The translations under genes were made by a program, and so were the position numbers. Below the pieces are notes generated by a model that was not told the origin of the DNA, ran no database searches, and was given only the letters and a program-made list of their open reading frames with translations. 64,000 nucleotides of DNA, from NCBI RefSeq assembly GCF_000156355.1, contig NZ_GG657906.1, forward strand, positions 82,725-146,724. The letters run 5' to 3'. The DNA comes from Methylophaga thiooxydans DMS010. Lineage in GTDB: Bacteria; Pseudomonadota; Gammaproteobacteria; Nitrosococcales; Methylophagaceae. The first letter of the stretch is position 1. Every line of letters begins with the position of its first letter. Shown piece after piece: positions 17,620 through 29,124 of this stretch.

Positions 17620-18116
17620 AGGTTTAAGCGCCTTGTATTGATGTCTTGTTTGCTATGACTCCAAATTTCATCAAACTGCTGCTGCCTGTCACGAACTTCA
17701 GCAGGTGCCGCCAATTCAGCTCTACCGTAATACCGCTCTGCATTAGGACAGAATAAATAGGCGTTGTTATCTACTAGCATAAACATACTGCGTAATTTCT
17801 GATGCTTTTTGCTGGCAATGTGAATGTCTATTTTACTGGTCAGGCGTTGTGCTAAGGGAATAAATCGATGACTTTGCGCTACGTTTTTACGTGTATCACA
17901 CACCACAAAGCGAATTTTGCTCCGTGGGCTGCGTCGTGAAAACTCACTGAGTTGCACAATAGCGAGCTCATTATCGAATAAAACGGGATCAATCAAAGGA
18001 CCAAAAAAGCAAATTTCTTGGCGTGCGTGTTTGATCAGTTCTAAGGCCACTTGGGCAGCATGATCCCGACTGTCGAAAAAAATAATGCCTTCGTCAGTCG
18101 GAGTCTGCTCAACCAT
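17616..18116 (-). CDS. DUF7931-like protein with PLD-like fold
   Basis: This 166-residue cytoplasmic protein has a phospholipase-D-like layout: a first block (ALELIKHARQEICFFGPLIDPVLFDN) and a later block (RSMFMLVDNNAYLFCPNAERYYGRAEL), but no HxK catalytic pair. Members I recall are uncharacterised proteins linked to GNAT or purB loci in gammaproteobacteria. It starts 3 bases after the purB stop, so it is cotranscribed with purB. No enzymatic role should be assumed. Confidence 0.6.
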   Translation of the reverse strand: MVEQTPTDEGIIFFDSRDHAAQVALELIKHARQEICFFGPLIDPVLFDNELAIVQLSEFSRRSPRSKIRFVVCDTRKNVAQSHRFIPLAQRLTSKIDIHIASKKHQKLRSMFMLVDNNAYLFCPNAERYYGRAELAAPAEVRDRQQQFDEIWSHSKQDINTRRLNL

Positions 18117-18119
18117 AAT

Positions 18120-19508
<1,389 letters not shown>

Positions 19509-19604
19509 TTAGAAAATTGTGCAAAATTATAGCAGAGTTCGCTTGCCTCAGATGCTTTCAGGTAAAATGCTATCGTTTAATTCCTAACTTTGGGGTGAAA
19601 ATCT

Positions 19605-22136
19605 GTGCTGACCGAATATCAATCACATGTCGAAGAACGGGCTCAAGAAGGGCTGCCGCCATTACCGCTGAATGCTGAGCAAGTTTCGGCACTAGTCGAA
19701 CTACTGAAACAAGGTGATGCAAACAGCGAAACGCTGCTTGATTTGCTGATTCATCGTGTGCCGCCCGGTGTGGATCAGTCTGCTTATGTAAAAGCAGGCT
19801 TCTTAACTGATGTTGCCAAAGGCGAAACATCGTGTGATTTGATTAGTCAGGTCAGAGCAACCGAATTACTCGGTACGATGATGGGTGGCTACAATGTTCA
19901 GTCTTTGATTGAGCTATTGGATATTGCTGCGACTGCGGATGCTGCTGAAAAAGCCTTACGCAAAACGTTGATGGTGTACGACGCCTATCATGATGTGGTT
20001 GAAAAGGCCGAAACCAATGACCATGCAAAACGTGTTTTGCAATCATGGGCTGATGCCGAATGGTTTACGTCTCGTCCTAAGCTGGAAGACAAAATCACCT
20101 TGACTGTCTTTAAGGTCCCAGGTGAAACCAACACCGATGATTTGTCACCAGCGCGTGAAGCATGGAGTCGCCCCGATATTCCGCTACATGCTAAAGCGAT
20201 GTTGCAGAGCAGCATGCCAGACGGCATTGAAAAAATCGAAAAACTCAAAGAGAAGGGCTATCCATTAGCATTTGTCGGTGATGTCGTGGGTACCGGTTCG
20301 TCACGAAAATCAGCGATTAACTCTGTGTTATGGCACATGGGCCACGATGTAGCTTATGTACCTAATAAACGTCAGGGTGGCGTCATATTGGGCAATAATA
20401 TCGCACCTATCTTTTTCAATACCGCAGAAGATTCAGGCGCGATGCCGATCGAGTGTGATGTTCAGCACATGGAAACCGGTGACATCATCACTGTGCTGCC
20501 TTATGAGGGCAAGGTCCTAAATGAGGCGGGTGATGTTATCAGTGAGTTCACTATGCGACCGACAACGCTGGCAGATGAAGTGCGTGCCGGTGGTCGTATT
20601 CCGCTGATCATTGGTCGTGGTTTGACTGATAAAGCGCGTGAAACATTAGGCATGCCAGCATCAGATATTTTCGTGCGCCCTGTTGATCCGGTTGATACAG
20701 GTAAAGGCTTCACTTTAGCCCAGAAAATGGTGGGTCGTGCCTGTGGTGTTGAAGGGGTTCGTCCTAATACCTATTGTGAGCCGACAGTGACTACGGTGGG
20801 CTCGCAGGATACAACCGGGGCGATGACGCGTGATGAACTGAAAGAATTGGCCTGTCTTGGCTTTTCATCTGACTTGGTTATGCAGTCTTTTTGTCACACT
20901 GCCGCCTATCCGAAACCCGTCGATATTAAACTGCAACATGAGCTACCAGACTTTATGAGTACTCGTGGTGGTGTTTCCTTGCGTCCGGGTGATGGCATTA
21001 TTCACTCATGGCTTAATCGTATGATTCTGCCGGATACCGTCGGTACCGGCGGTGACTCACATACCCGCTTCCCGATTGGTATCAGCTTCCCGGCAGGTTC
21101 CGGCTTGGTGGCATTTGGTGCTGCTTTGGGCGTGATGCCACTGGATATGCCCGAATCAGTATTGGTTCGCTTCAAGGGTGAAATGCAGCCGGGCATTACA
21201 TTGCGTGATTTGGTGAATGCGATTCCTTATGCGGCGATTCAACAGGGACTGCTGACGGTAGAGAAAAAAGGTAAGAAAAATATCTTTAACGGTCGCGTTC
21301 TGGAAATCGAAGGTCTGCCAGACCTGAAAGTTGAGCAGGCATTTGAATTATCCGATGCTTCCGCAGAACGAAGTGCCAATGGTTGTACGGTCCATCTCGA
21401 TAAAGAGCCGATCATTGAATTTTTGAAATCTAATATTTCTTTGATGGAATGGATGATTGACGAAGGCTATCAAGATGAGCGCACATTACAACGTCGAATT
21501 GATGCGATGAAAGCGTGGTTAGATGACCCTCAGTTATTGTCGCCTGATGCTGATGCTGATTATGCGGCAGTTATTGAGATCGATTTGAATGAAATCAAAG
21601 AGCCACTGCTTGCTTGCCCGAATGATCCTGATGATGTGAAACCGTTGTCAGAGGTCCAGGGTGTGAATATCGATGAAGTGTTTATCGGTTCATGCATGAC
21701 TAATATTGGTCATTATCGTGCAGCCAGCAAAGTACTCGAGAATATGAATAGTCTGCCGGTGAAACTATGGGTAGCGCCACCGACCAAGATGGATAAGCAT
21801 CAACTTACCGAAGAGGGCGTTTATAGCACCTTTGGTCGAGTAGGCGCGCGTACCGAAACGCCGGGTTGTTCTTTGTGTATGGGTAACCAAGCAAGGGTTG
21901 CAGATGGTGCAACGGTGGTTTCGACGTCAACACGCAACTTCCCTAACCGTTTGGGTAATAACGCCGATGTATATTTATCATCAGCGGAATTGGCGGCGGT
22001 AGTAGCTAGCATGGGTAAACTGCCAACAGTCGCCGAGTATCTGGAAGCGGTGGCGGGTATTCAGCCGATGGCCGCGGAAATTTACCGTTATCTGAACTTT
22101 AACGAACTGGATGAATATCGCCGCGCGGCAAGTTAG
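19605..22136 (+). CDS. acnB: Aconitate hydratase B
   Basis: This 843-residue AcnB-type enzyme isomerises citrate and isocitrate in the TCA cycle. The domain order is HEAT-like, then swivel, then catalytic, as in E. coli AcnB. Iron-sulfur ligands are in GSCMTNIGH and [10 protein letters not shown] near the C-terminal end. It uses a GTG start at 19605 (protein begins [12 protein letters not shown], matching other AcnB N-termini) behind TGGGGTGAAA. Apo-AcnB can bind mRNA in other species. Confidence 0.96.
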   Translation: MLTEYQSHVEERAQEGLPPLPLNAEQVSALVELLKQGDANSETLLDLLIHRVPPGVDQSAYVKAGFLTDVAKGETSCDLISQVRATELLGTMMGGYNVQSLIELLDIAATADAAEKALRKTLMVYDAYHDVVEKAETNDHAKRVLQSWADAEWFTSRPKLEDKITLTVFKVPGETNTDDLSPAREAWSRPDIPLHAKAMLQSSMPDGIEKIEKLKEKGYPLAFVGDVVGTGSSRKSAINSVLWHMGHDVAYVPNKRQGGVILGNNIAPIFFNTAEDSGAMPIECDVQHMETGDIITVLPYEGKVLNEAGDVISEFTMRPTTLADEVRAGGRIPLIIGRGLTDKARETLGMPASDIFVRPVDPVDTGKGFTLAQKMVGRACGVEGVRPNTYCEPTVTTVGSQDTTGAMTRDELKELACLGFSSDLVMQSFCHTAAYPKPVDIKLQHELPDFMSTRGGVSLRPGDGIIHSWLNRMILPDTVGTGGDSHTRFPIGISFPAGSGLVAFGAALGVMPLDMPESVLVRFKGEMQPGITLRDLVNAIPYAAIQQGLLTVEKKGKKNIFNGRVLEIEGLPDLKVEQAFELSDASAERSANGCTVHLDKEPIIEFLKSNISLMEWMIDEGYQDERTLQRRIDAMKAWLDDPQLLSPDADADYAAVIEIDLNEIKEPLLACPNDPDDVKPLSEVQGVNIDEVFIGSCMTNIGHYRAASKVLENMNSLPVKLWVAPPTKMDKHQLTEEGVYSTFGRVGARTETPGCSLCMGNQARVADGATVVSTSTRNFPNRLGNNADVYLSSAELAAVVASMGKLPTVAEYLEAVAGIQPMAAEIYRYLNFNELDEYRRAAS

Positions 22137-22162
22137 TGCCTGGCATTATTTTTCCCATCAGA

Positions 22163-22194
22163 GGCTGTTTTCTTTCGAGGAAACAGCCTTTTTT
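22163..22194 (+). terminator. Rho-independent terminator after acnB
   Basis: GGCTGTTTTC (22163-22172) pairs with GGAAACAGCC (22179-22188) around a 6-base loop, followed by six Ts. It separates acnB from fetB. Confidence 0.85.
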
Positions 22195-22205
22195 GTGAAG
22201 ACGAT

Positions 22206-22916
22206 ATGATGAACGAAACGATTCAAGTTATTCCTCCCTTTAATCTGGCGTTGGCGTTTATGCCTGTGCTTTTGGTACTGGTCATCATGTTTCGCTGGTC
22301 GTTGCAGGCAGGCAATGCGATTTATGCCTTGTTGCGCATGCTTGTGCAATTGTTATTAGTCGGCTACGTTCTCACAACCATTTTCGCTGCTGAGCAGGCA
22401 TGGATTGTGGTGGCTGTGATGCTGGTAATGGTGTCAGCGGCGAGTTGGATTGCTCTGCGGACAGTTGAAGTTAAACGTCAGCAGTTATTTGTGTATGCAT
22501 TCTGGTCAATTTTAATGGGTGGTGGACTCACATTGGCCTTGGTTACCCAATTCGTGATTGATTTAAACCCATGGTTTGAACCTCGCTACATGATCCCATT
22601 AGCCGGCATGATATTCGCGAACTCGATGAATAGCATCAGTCTGGCAGCTGAACGCTTGCAAGCGGAGCTAAAGGTAAAGAAGAAATATACCGAGGCAAGG
22701 AGTCAGGCTTTTCAAGCAGCCTTCATTCCTACGGTAAATGCCATGTTTGCCGTGGGTCTTGTTTCATTACCCGGCATGATGACGGGGCAAATTCTATCGG
22801 GTGTGTCACCGATAATAGCTGCACATTATCAAATCGTAGTGATGTGCATGATTTTTGGATCAGCAGGTTTATCAACAGCACTTTTTCTTAAAATTAGTCG
22901 CAAACAGTTTATTTAA
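22206..22916 (+). CDS. fetB: FetB-type ABC exporter permease (UPF0014)
   Basis: This 236-residue polytopic inner-membrane protein of the UPF0014/FetB family has about six segments, and the conserved block RYMIPLAGMIFANSMNSISLA lies near 127. In E. coli FetB pairs with the ATPase FetA and helps export iron. No FetA is adjacent, so the ATPase partner must be elsewhere or different. The start could also be the second Met at 22209. It overlaps hflD by 4 bases at their converging ends. Confidence 0.85.
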   Translation: MMNETIQVIPPFNLALAFMPVLLVLVIMFRWSLQAGNAIYALLRMLVQLLLVGYVLTTIFAAEQAWIVVAVMLVMVSAASWIALRTVEVKRQQLFVYAFWSILMGGGLTLALVTQFVIDLNPWFEPRYMIPLAGMIFANSMNSISLAAERLQAELKVKKKYTEARSQAFQAAFIPTVNAMFAVGLVSLPGMMTGQILSGVSPIIAAHYQIVVMCMIFGSAGLSTALFLKISRKQFI

Positions 22917-23545
22917 GATGCGCTGTATAAGGCTTCTGCCGCGGCCATAATTTTGGCACTTTGAAATAAAAACTGCCAGCGACGGCCGCCTTTCTGGCGC
23001 CATAATACGGCGGCACGAATGCCAGACAGCAGCAAAGCGCGTACTTTATTTACATTATCAGGCTGTTGTAAAAAGCCGGGGTCACCATAGACTTGAATTT
23101 GAGGCTTTAATTGGCTCACGGTGCGGTGATAGATATCAGCAAAACGGGCAATCACCTGCGGTGAGGTAATCTCACCAAAGTAGTCAATTTGTTGCGGTAC
23201 TTGCTCAATCTCACGGCTAATTTGATCCAACATCTCAGGTTGTTTAGCTAATTGACGCTCCAGGTGCAAAAGACTGATGACGTAACGCAACAACACCACA
23301 TCTTTTTTGTCTTTCTTTTTCGATAATTGTGCGTTGAGTGCTTGGATACCGGTTTTTAAATCGGAAACAGTTCCATAAACCGATTCGGTTGAATCCGCAT
23401 TCTGGATGACTAAGCTCTGCAACATCGTTTCCAGTTCACGACTATCTGCTTGACCGGTTTCAGCGATACGCTGCACCAAAGTCGCCGCTTGTAAAACAGC
23501 TGATAAGGCAATCGTTCTGTCACGTTGACGGGCTGAAATACTCAT
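22913..23545 (-). CDS. hflD: HflD-family protein
   Basis: This 210-residue all-helical protein matches HflD by its start ([23 protein letters not shown]) and by position: 4 nt overlap with mnmA and the rluE-nudJ-mnmA order upstream, as in E. coli. In E. coli HflD modulates lambda lysogeny by binding CII; its cellular role is otherwise unclear. Confidence 0.9.
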   Translation of the reverse strand: MSISARQRDRTIALSAVLQAATLVQRIAETGQADSRELETMLQSLVIQNADSTESVYGTVSDLKTGIQALNAQLSKKKDKKDVVLLRYVISLLHLERQLAKQPEMLDQISREIEQVPQQIDYFGEITSPQVIARFADIYHRTVSQLKPQIQVYGDPGFLQQPDNVNKVRALLLSGIRAAVLWRQKGGRRWQFLFQSAKIMAAAEALYSAS

Positions 23546-24645
23546 GGATGCATACCTGGTGCATCAGTTGAGACTATAATACCACCACCAAGACAATCAT
23601 CTTGTTGATAAAAGACAACAGACTGACCTGGCGTGACGGCACGTTGTTTATCATCAAACTCGACATGAATGAGCCCATTGTCATCTTTGCTGATCGTGCA
23701 GGGCTGATCGGGTTGGCGGTAGCGTGTTTTGGCTGCAGCACGACAAGGGAATTCGGGCTCTTCGCCTGCTACCCATGATAATTGTTCTGCTGTCAGGTTT
23801 TGACTCCACAACCAGGGGTGATCGCCTTGAACAACATAAAGAATACGGTTTTCCATATCTTTACCGGCCACAAACCAAGGTTCACCGGTGCTGTTTTTAC
23901 GCCCCCCGATACCTAAACCTTGGCGCTGACCCAGTGTGTAATACATTAGACCTGCGTGCTCACCAATTTTTTCACCATCAGGTGTCCGCATTTCACCCGG
24001 TTGAGCAGGGATGTAGCGACTCAGAAATTCACGGAAATGGCGCTCACCGATAAAGCAGATCCCGGTGCTGTCTTTTTTATCATGATTGATAAAGCCTGCT
24101 TGTTCTGCAATTTGGCGAACTTCGGTTTTAGGAAGCTCCCCAAGAGGAAATAAGGTTCTGGATAATTGTTGCTGACCAAGCGTGTACAAAAAATAACTCT
24201 GGTCTTTTTTATCATCCAGACCTTTTAGCAGGTGAAATTTGCCATCACGTTCTGCAACTCGGGCGTAGTGACCGGTTGCGATTAAAACACCGCCGAGTTC
24301 CATTGCATGATCAAGGAATGCTTTAAACTTGATTTCACGGTTACACAGAATATCGGGGTTGGGGGTGCGACCGGCGCGATATTCATCAAGAAAATGTTTG
24401 AACACATAATCCCAATATTCCATAGCAAAATTTGCTTCATGGAAGTCGATGCCGACCGTTTCCGCTACTGACATGGCGTCTTTGCGATCTTCTTCAACTG
24501 TACATTCACTCTCATCGGCAAAGTCGACCCAGTTTTTCATAAACAGACCTTCTACCTGTTCATGTTGTTGGTTCAATAATAACGCCGCGACAGAGGAATC
24601 CACACCGCCGGATAAACCGACTACTACTTTTTTATTTTCAGCCAT
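23542..24645 (-). CDS. mnmA: tRNA-specific 2-thiouridylase MnmA
   Basis: This 367-residue enzyme places sulfur on U34 of tRNA-Lys, -Glu and -Gln. The N-terminal PP-loop is [15 protein letters not shown] (9-23). Two catalytic cysteines are present, one in [13 protein letters not shown] (near residue 102) and one in TGICFIGER (near 198). It is the third gene of the reverse rluE-nudJ-mnmA-hflD operon, starting 2 bases after the nudJ stop. Confidence 0.97.
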   Translation of the reverse strand: MAENKKVVVGLSGGVDSSVAALLLNQQHEQVEGLFMKNWVDFADESECTVEEDRKDAMSVAETVGIDFHEANFAMEYWDYVFKHFLDEYRAGRTPNPDILCNREIKFKAFLDHAMELGGVLIATGHYARVAERDGKFHLLKGLDDKKDQSYFLYTLGQQQLSRTLFPLGELPKTEVRQIAEQAGFINHDKKDSTGICFIGERHFREFLSRYIPAQPGEMRTPDGEKIGEHAGLMYYTLGQRQGLGIGGRKNSTGEPWFVAGKDMENRILYVVQGDHPWLWSQNLTAEQLSWVAGEEPEFPCRAAAKTRYRQPDQPCTISKDDNGLIHVEFDDKQRAVTPGQSVVFYQQDDCLGGGIIVSTDAPGMHP

Positions 24646-24647
24646 AT

Positions 24648-25088
24648 TTAGTTATGCAAAATATCGAGAGGGTAGCGATGACCGGCCATATAGTCCTGAA
24701 AGCATTCCAACACTAAGGGGCTTCGAAGATCAGTATATCTCGCTTCAATTTGTTCGTATGTTAACCACAATGCTTGATGAATATCGTCATCCAGTGCTTG
24801 TGTCGGATCATGTTGGGTCGCCTGACCAGAAAAACAATACCGAATATAGGTATCGCCCTTTAGGGGGTGTATCCAACGGTAGATACCAACCAAATGCTCT
24901 GGCGTAAACTGCCAGGCAGTTTCTTCCTGTGTTTCACGAATCACTGCCTCGATTAAGCTTTCGTCGGGTTCGAGATGACCGGCGGGCTGGTTTAAGGTCA
25001 GTTTTCCGCGGATTTCTTCTTCGACCAGCAGGAACTGATCGTTGTGTTGGATCACGGCGGCGACGGTTGTTCTTGGTTTCCAAATCAT
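24648..25088 (-). CDS. nudJ: Nudix hydrolase NudJ (phosphatase)
   Basis: This 146-residue protein has a Nudix box G-x5-E-x7-REUxEE within [20 protein letters not shown], with Trp where Gly is usual near the end of the motif. The start [17 protein letters not shown] aligns with the E. coli NudJ start, so ATG 25088 is secure. E. coli NudJ releases phosphate from nucleoside di- and triphosphates and HMP-PP. The first 155 bases lie inside the end of rluE in another frame. Confidence 0.9.
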   Translation of the reverse strand: MIWKPRTTVAAVIQHNDQFLLVEEEIRGKLTLNQPAGHLEPDESLIEAVIRETQEETAWQFTPEHLVGIYRWIHPLKGDTYIRYCFSGQATQHDPTQALDDDIHQALWLTYEQIEARYTDLRSPLVLECFQDYMAGHRYPLDILHN

Positions 25089-25647
25089 TCCGCCATTTTA
25101 TCATGTCTGCGTCCGGCGCTGCTTGCCATTGTCCTTGTGACAAGTTGTCTAATGTCCATATGTCAATTGAATAACGGATTAGACGAAGGGTGGGGCATCC
25201 TATTGCAGCGGTCATGCGTCTGACCTGACGATTTCGGCCTTCTTGAATTTTAAGTTCCAACCATTGTGTGGGAATAGACTTACGCTCGCGTATCGGGGGA
25301 GTTCTTGGCCAGACAGGAGGCGGATCGATAAGACGTGCTTTAGCGGGTAACGTCAGTCCGTCTTTCAACTCTACACCATCGCGTAACTGTTGCAGTGCTG
25401 TCTCATCGGGGATATTCTCGACCTGAACCCAGTAGGTTTTTTCCAATTTGAATTTTGGATTGGCAATCAGGTGTTGCAATGGACCAGAGTCGGTAAGCAA
25501 CAGCAGTCCTTCGCTATCCCTATCAAGACGCCCGGCCGGATAGACTTGTTCCAAATCGATGTGATCTTTTAACGTGCGCCGTCCCGCGCTATCCGTGAAT
25601 TGAGTGAGTACGTCATAGGGTTTATTGAACAGGATCAGCTGGGTCAT
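24934..25647 (-). CDS. rluE: 23S rRNA pseudouridine synthase RluE with Arg-rich tail
   Basis: This 237-residue protein has the RsuA/RluE core: the catalytic Asp42 in GRLDRDSEG and the later block [24 protein letters not shown]. coli RluE makes pseudouridine 2457 in 23S rRNA and has 217 residues. The core ends near residue 186; the remaining 50 residues are highly basic ([22 protein letters not shown]). That tail is encoded by DNA that also codes for the first 51 residues of NudJ, so it probably arose by loss of an earlier stop codon. Confidence 0.92.
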   Translation of the reverse strand: MTQLILFNKPYDVLTQFTDSAGRRTLKDHIDLEQVYPAGRLDRDSEGLLLLTDSGPLQHLIANPKFKLEKTYWVQVENIPDETALQQLRDGVELKDGLTLPAKARLIDPPPVWPRTPPIRERKSIPTQWLELKIQEGRNRQVRRMTAAIGCPTLRLIRYSIDIWTLDNLSQGQWQAAPDADMIKWRNDLETKNNRRRRDPTQRSVPAGRRRNPRKTDLKPARRSSRTRRKLNRGSDS

Positions 25648-25775
25648 ATTAGGTGAGTGAACAGTTTAATGATAAAATGCGGCTTTTTTGACATTCAGGT
25701 ACGCCCTTGTGGGCTGTTATTCGCTTAATTAGTGTACCGGAGAATGGTAAAACTATTCGTGTCAATGCCCAAGAG

Positions 25776-25802
25776 TTGTAGTGATTGAGCTGCAGCTATA
25801 AT
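25776..25802 (+). promoter_or_regulatory. Sigma-70-type promoter candidate for slyD-like gene
   Basis: A perfect -10 TATAAT (25797-25802) lies 26 bases before the ATG at 25829. The best -35 is TTGTAG (25776-25781) with a 15-base spacer, slightly short. Confidence 0.5.
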
Positions 25803-25828
25803 CCACAACGTTTAAGTGAGGAATTTAA

Positions 25829-26311
25829 ATGAAAGTTGCAGAGAATAAAGTCGTTGTTATCGACTATACACTGACCGACAACGATGGCAGTGTGATTGAT
25901 AGCTCAGAAGGTGCTGGTCCACTGGCCTACCTGCATGGCGCTGGTAACATTATCCCAGGCCTGGAAGAAGCATTGATTGATAAAGAAGCTGGCGATGAAG
26001 TGAAAGCAAGCATTGAGCCTGCAAAAGCCTACGGCGACCGTCATGAGCAATTGAAGCAAGAAGTACCGAGCGAATTGTTTAGCGGTGTTGAAAAAGTAGA
26101 AGTCGGCATGCAGTTCCAATCTGAAACTGAGCAAGGCCCAGTTTTGGTTACCGTTGTTGAAATTAATGACGAGACAATCACTGTAGATGGTAATCACCCG
26201 TTAGCTGGTGTTCATCTGAATTTTGATGTGACAATCCGTGAAGTGCGTGAGCCAAGCGAAGAAGAATTAGAGCATGGTCACGTTCATGGTGAAGGTGGTC
26301 ACCAACATTGA
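25829..26311 (+). CDS. slyD: SlyD-like FKBP peptidyl-prolyl isomerase
   Basis: This 160-residue protein has the FKBP active-site part (1-70, with LHGAGNIIPGLEEALI) interrupted by the insert-in-flap chaperone domain (about 72-125, including NHPLAGVHLNFDVTI). It ends with a short His-rich tail (HGHVHGEGGHQH), which in SlyD binds nickel and other metals; here it has six histidines but none of the cysteines seen in E. coli SlyD. It may be a folding helper with modest metal storage. Confidence 0.9.
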   Translation: MKVAENKVVVIDYTLTDNDGSVIDSSEGAGPLAYLHGAGNIIPGLEEALIDKEAGDEVKASIEPAKAYGDRHEQLKQEVPSELFSGVEKVEVGMQFQSETEQGPVLVTVVEINDETITVDGNHPLAGVHLNFDVTIREVREPSEEELEHGHVHGEGGHQH

Positions 26312-26349
26312 TGTGACTGCTGTGTAAAAACAGCTCACCACGTCTAAGG

Positions 26350-26376
26350 AAAGACGGGCTTAGTGCCCGTCTTTTT
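26350..26376 (+). terminator. Rho-independent terminator after slyD-like gene
   Basis: AAAGACGGGC (26350-26359) pairs with GCCCGTCTTT (26365-26374) around a TTAGT loop, followed by further Ts. Confidence 0.9.
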
Positions 26377-26394
26377 GTTTGGAAACAATGAATT

Positions 26395-27300
26395 ATGCAA
26401 AACCTGAATGATTTAAATCGACTTTTTGGTCGAGAGGATAATATTCAATTTATCGAAGGCCCATCGGGTATGCCATTGATTCAAGTGGCTACCTCACGTG
26501 CCAGTGCCAAAGTCGCTTTGTATGGCGGGCAAATGTTGTCATTTAAGCCCGCGACAGCTGAACATGATCTGTTTTATCTCAGTCAGAAAGCAATTTATCA
26601 GCAAGGTAAGGCCATTCGCGGTGGAGCGCCATTGTGCTGGCCATGGTTTGGTGATGACCCCGGCAGTTTAGGGCGTCAGGCGCACGGCTTTGCCCGTAAT
26701 CTGTTCTGGGATGTGTTAGACAGTCAAATTCATGATAATAATGTTGAAATCACATTAGGCTTGGAATCGACTGCAACGAGTAAGCAGTGGTGGCCAAGCG
26801 AATTTAGACTGCGGAAAAAAATTCATATTGGCGATACCTTATCGCTATCACTGACGACAGAAAACAAAGGTGAGATCCCTTTTAGTATTTCAAAAGCGCT
26901 ACACAGCTATTTCCGAGTGGGAGATATAAGCCAAACCCGAGTTTGTGGGTTGGATGGTATCGATTATCTGGATAAAACCTTGGGTTTTACCAAGCAAAAA
27001 CAAGCTGGTGATATTCAGGCTGATAAAGAAACTGACCGCGTCTATCTAGATGCACCGCAACGTGTTGCGATTATTGATGCTTCGTTGAAGCGTCGTATCG
27101 AAATTGAGCATAACGGTGCAGATAATTTTGTGGTGTGGAATCCATGGGATAAAGCGGCTGCTCTGAATGATATGTCGGCTGAAGACTATGAGCAGTTTAT
27201 TTGTGTGGAAACTGCAAATGCACTAGCTAATAGCGTCATTATCGCTCCAGGCGCAGCACACCATATGCATGTTAGTTACAGCATTAACTCAGAGGCTTAG
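26395..27300 (+). CDS. D-hexose-6-phosphate mutarotase (YeaD-like aldose 1-epimerase)
   Basis: This 301-residue protein has the YeaD branch of the galactose mutarotase fold: the RGGAPLCWPWFG block (about 78-90) and catalytic His in ALHSYFRVGD (about 167). The family interconverts alpha and beta anomers of hexose 6-phosphates. It stands between the slyD-like gene terminator and a small membrane protein gene and is probably expressed alone. Confidence 0.9.
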   Translation: MQNLNDLNRLFGREDNIQFIEGPSGMPLIQVATSRASAKVALYGGQMLSFKPATAEHDLFYLSQKAIYQQGKAIRGGAPLCWPWFGDDPGSLGRQAHGFARNLFWDVLDSQIHDNNVEITLGLESTATSKQWWPSEFRLRKKIHIGDTLSLSLTTENKGEIPFSISKALHSYFRVGDISQTRVCGLDGIDYLDKTLGFTKQKQAGDIQADKETDRVYLDAPQRVAIIDASLKRRIEIEHNGADNFVVWNPWDKAAALNDMSAEDYEQFICVETANALANSVIIAPGAAHHMHVSYSINSEA

Positions 27301-27327
27301 GTAGCTAAATAGAACAGCGCTTTGAAA

Positions 27328-27759
27328 ATGGACTCTTTCTCGCTACAAGCGCTGTTTAATTTTATCTGGGGCAATGACGCTATCCTAGTAGCTTTAGGCT
27401 TTATATCATTACTCTCTTTTATTGCTTCCTTGTTTCTGATTCCCTATTTTGTGGTCAGAATTCCTGTCGATTATTTTGCTGAGAAACAGCGTCAGCCTGC
27501 TCCTTGGGCGCAACAACATTTTGTTATTCGATGGCTAGTGCTGATAGTGAAAAACCTATTCGGTATTGTCTTTATTGTACTTGGGCTGGCAATGCTGGTA
27601 TTGCCAGGGCAGGGATTGTTGACGATATTTATTGGCATTTTGTTGCTTAATTTTCCAGGTAAATATCGCTTTGAAAGACGTTTAATTCGCTATCCCGGGG
27701 TTCACCGCGCAATCGACTGGCTGCGAAAGCGGGCAGGGCGGGAACCGTTAATTTTCTGA
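27328..27759 (+). CDS. PGPGW-family small membrane protein
   Basis: This 143-residue protein has two to three membrane helices (about 14-45, 68-90 and 93-110) and the family signature near LAMLVLPGQGLLTIFIGI, here PGQG rather than the name-giving PGPGW. The C-terminal part is basic. I start it at ATG 27328; an in-frame TTG at 27322 is weaker. Its function is unknown. Confidence 0.75.
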   Translation: MDSFSLQALFNFIWGNDAILVALGFISLLSFIASLFLIPYFVVRIPVDYFAEKQRQPAPWAQQHFVIRWLVLIVKNLFGIVFIVLGLAMLVLPGQGLLTIFIGILLLNFPGKYRFERRLIRYPGVHRAIDWLRKRAGREPLIF

Positions 27760-27761
27760 GT

Positions 27762-28367
27762 TTAACGCCACTGTTGTTGTAGGGATTCGCGGTGAATATA
27801 AAGCCACTGAATCGCGATAATTGGAATGGCAGAAATAATGCGACCTTGTTGCATTAACTCATACGCGCGATCAAATTTCATCGTACTTACCGCAATATCC
27901 TCATCTTCATCATCAAGACCATGAATTCCACCTACCTGACTGGCATCTACTCTGCCACAGAATAATGTCAGACATTCCGAGGTTCCACCGGGGGAGGTAA
28001 AAAATTCATTAATTTTGACCAACTCTTGTATATGGCAACCAGATTCTTCAATTGCCTCACGTCTGGCAACCTCTTCTGGTGTTTCGCCGTCTTCCATCGC
28101 GCCAGCAACAATTTCCAGCAACCAAGCATCTTCTTGTTTCTGTGTCAGTATCGCCCCAGCTCGGAATTGTTCAATGATTACGACTTCATCGCGCTGCGGA
28201 TCGTAAAGAATCACCGCGACACAGTTGCCCCGGTGAAACACTTCACGCGTTACAGGTGCAGACCACCCACCGTTGTACAAGGTATGTTCTATTGTGTACT
28301 TTTTGACGTTGAAAAAGCCCTGAAAAGGGGTGACTTGCTCAAGGATTCGGAACTGTTTTTGGGTCAT
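27762..28367 (-). CDS. nudF: ADP-ribose pyrophosphatase (Nudix)
   Basis: This 201-residue protein has a Nudix box GAMEDGETPEEVARREAIEE matching the family pattern and the long N-terminal beta domain of NudF. The typical product splits ADP-ribose to AMP and ribose 5-phosphate. It overlaps the DUF3108 gene start by 4 bases on the reverse transcript purM-purN-DUF3108-nudF. Confidence 0.92.
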   Translation of the reverse strand: MTQKQFRILEQVTPFQGFFNVKKYTIEHTLYNGGWSAPVTREVFHRGNCVAVILYDPQRDEVVIIEQFRAGAILTQKQEDAWLLEIVAGAMEDGETPEEVARREAIEESGCHIQELVKINEFFTSPGGTSECLTLFCGRVDASQVGGIHGLDDEDEDIAVSTMKFDRAYELMQQGRIISAIPIIAIQWLYIHRESLQQQWR

Positions 28368-29122
28368 GGTTGCGTTATGGCATTGGCTGATTGCAGTGGG
28401 GTAAAGGCGGTGTCGGTATCAATTCCTTTTAGACGGCGCAGCACCGCGGTAAAGCTAGTGTCATCTTCGATATGTTCTAGTTTTACAGGCAGATAGTTGA
28501 GTGCGGGCGCACACCACAGTGTCGTCTCGCGGTCACTGGGTTTTTCACGGTGACGGGTGAGCTTAATTGTTTCTATATGGCCCATCGGCGTGGTAATAGT
28601 TTCTTTCCCCAAAACCGTTATGTGATAGGTTTTGAGTTTGCCACCATCGGCTATCCGGTAATCAATCGACTTGATACCACGCTTGAGATCTTTCATCAGG
28701 CTGATTTGATAGACGAGTTTGTCTAAAGTGCCTGGTTCAAGTTCAAGCTGCCATGGGTGTTTTTTATCATCAATACTGACAAGGTTATTTTGCCAGTCAA
28801 AGTCCATAGCCAAGGTTTTGTCTTTTTTACCGCCACTGCGCTGGTAAATATAACTGTGTGGCTTAACGTTGCCGTTGTTTGGTTGCCAGATACTGGTTTC
28901 TTCGATCAGATCCGGTTTGAAAAATGAAAATACCCCTTTAGCCTGGCTAACAGAGTAAAAGCGTTTCAAACCAGATTCTTGTGTTTCCAGACTACGTTTT
29001 AATTCGCCTGCCTGTATGCCATTGAGCCGGACCAGATAATTCGCTGAAAAATCGGGGATCTCCTGTGCTGCCAGGGCAGTTGAAATGCTAAGTAACAGAA
29101 AAAGACCGATTTTTTTGAGCAT
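28364..29122 (-). CDS. DUF3108 periplasmic protein
   Basis: This 252-residue protein has an N-terminal signal sequence (1-18, cleaved near AAQEIPD) and the DUF3108 body (FSANYLVRLNGIQAGELKRSL to ALNYLPVKLEHIEDD). It sits 2 bases after the purN stop, a linkage conserved in many gammaproteobacteria. Its function is unknown; the fold is likely all-beta. Confidence 0.85.
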   Translation of the reverse strand: MLKKIGLFLLLSISTALAAQEIPDFSANYLVRLNGIQAGELKRSLETQESGLKRFYSVSQAKGVFSFFKPDLIEETSIWQPNNGNVKPHSYIYQRSGGKKDKTLAMDFDWQNNLVSIDDKKHPWQLELEPGTLDKLVYQISLMKDLKRGIKSIDYRIADGGKLKTYHITVLGKETITTPMGHIETIKLTRHREKPSDRETTLWCAPALNYLPVKLEHIEDDTSFTAVLRRLKGIDTDTAFTPLQSANAITQP

Positions 29123-29124
29123 GA

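Noticed and set aside
24449..24907. 152-residue + strand frame opposite mnmA/nudJ
   Set aside because: Composition follows the antisense of two well-supported genes; no ribosome site or domain.
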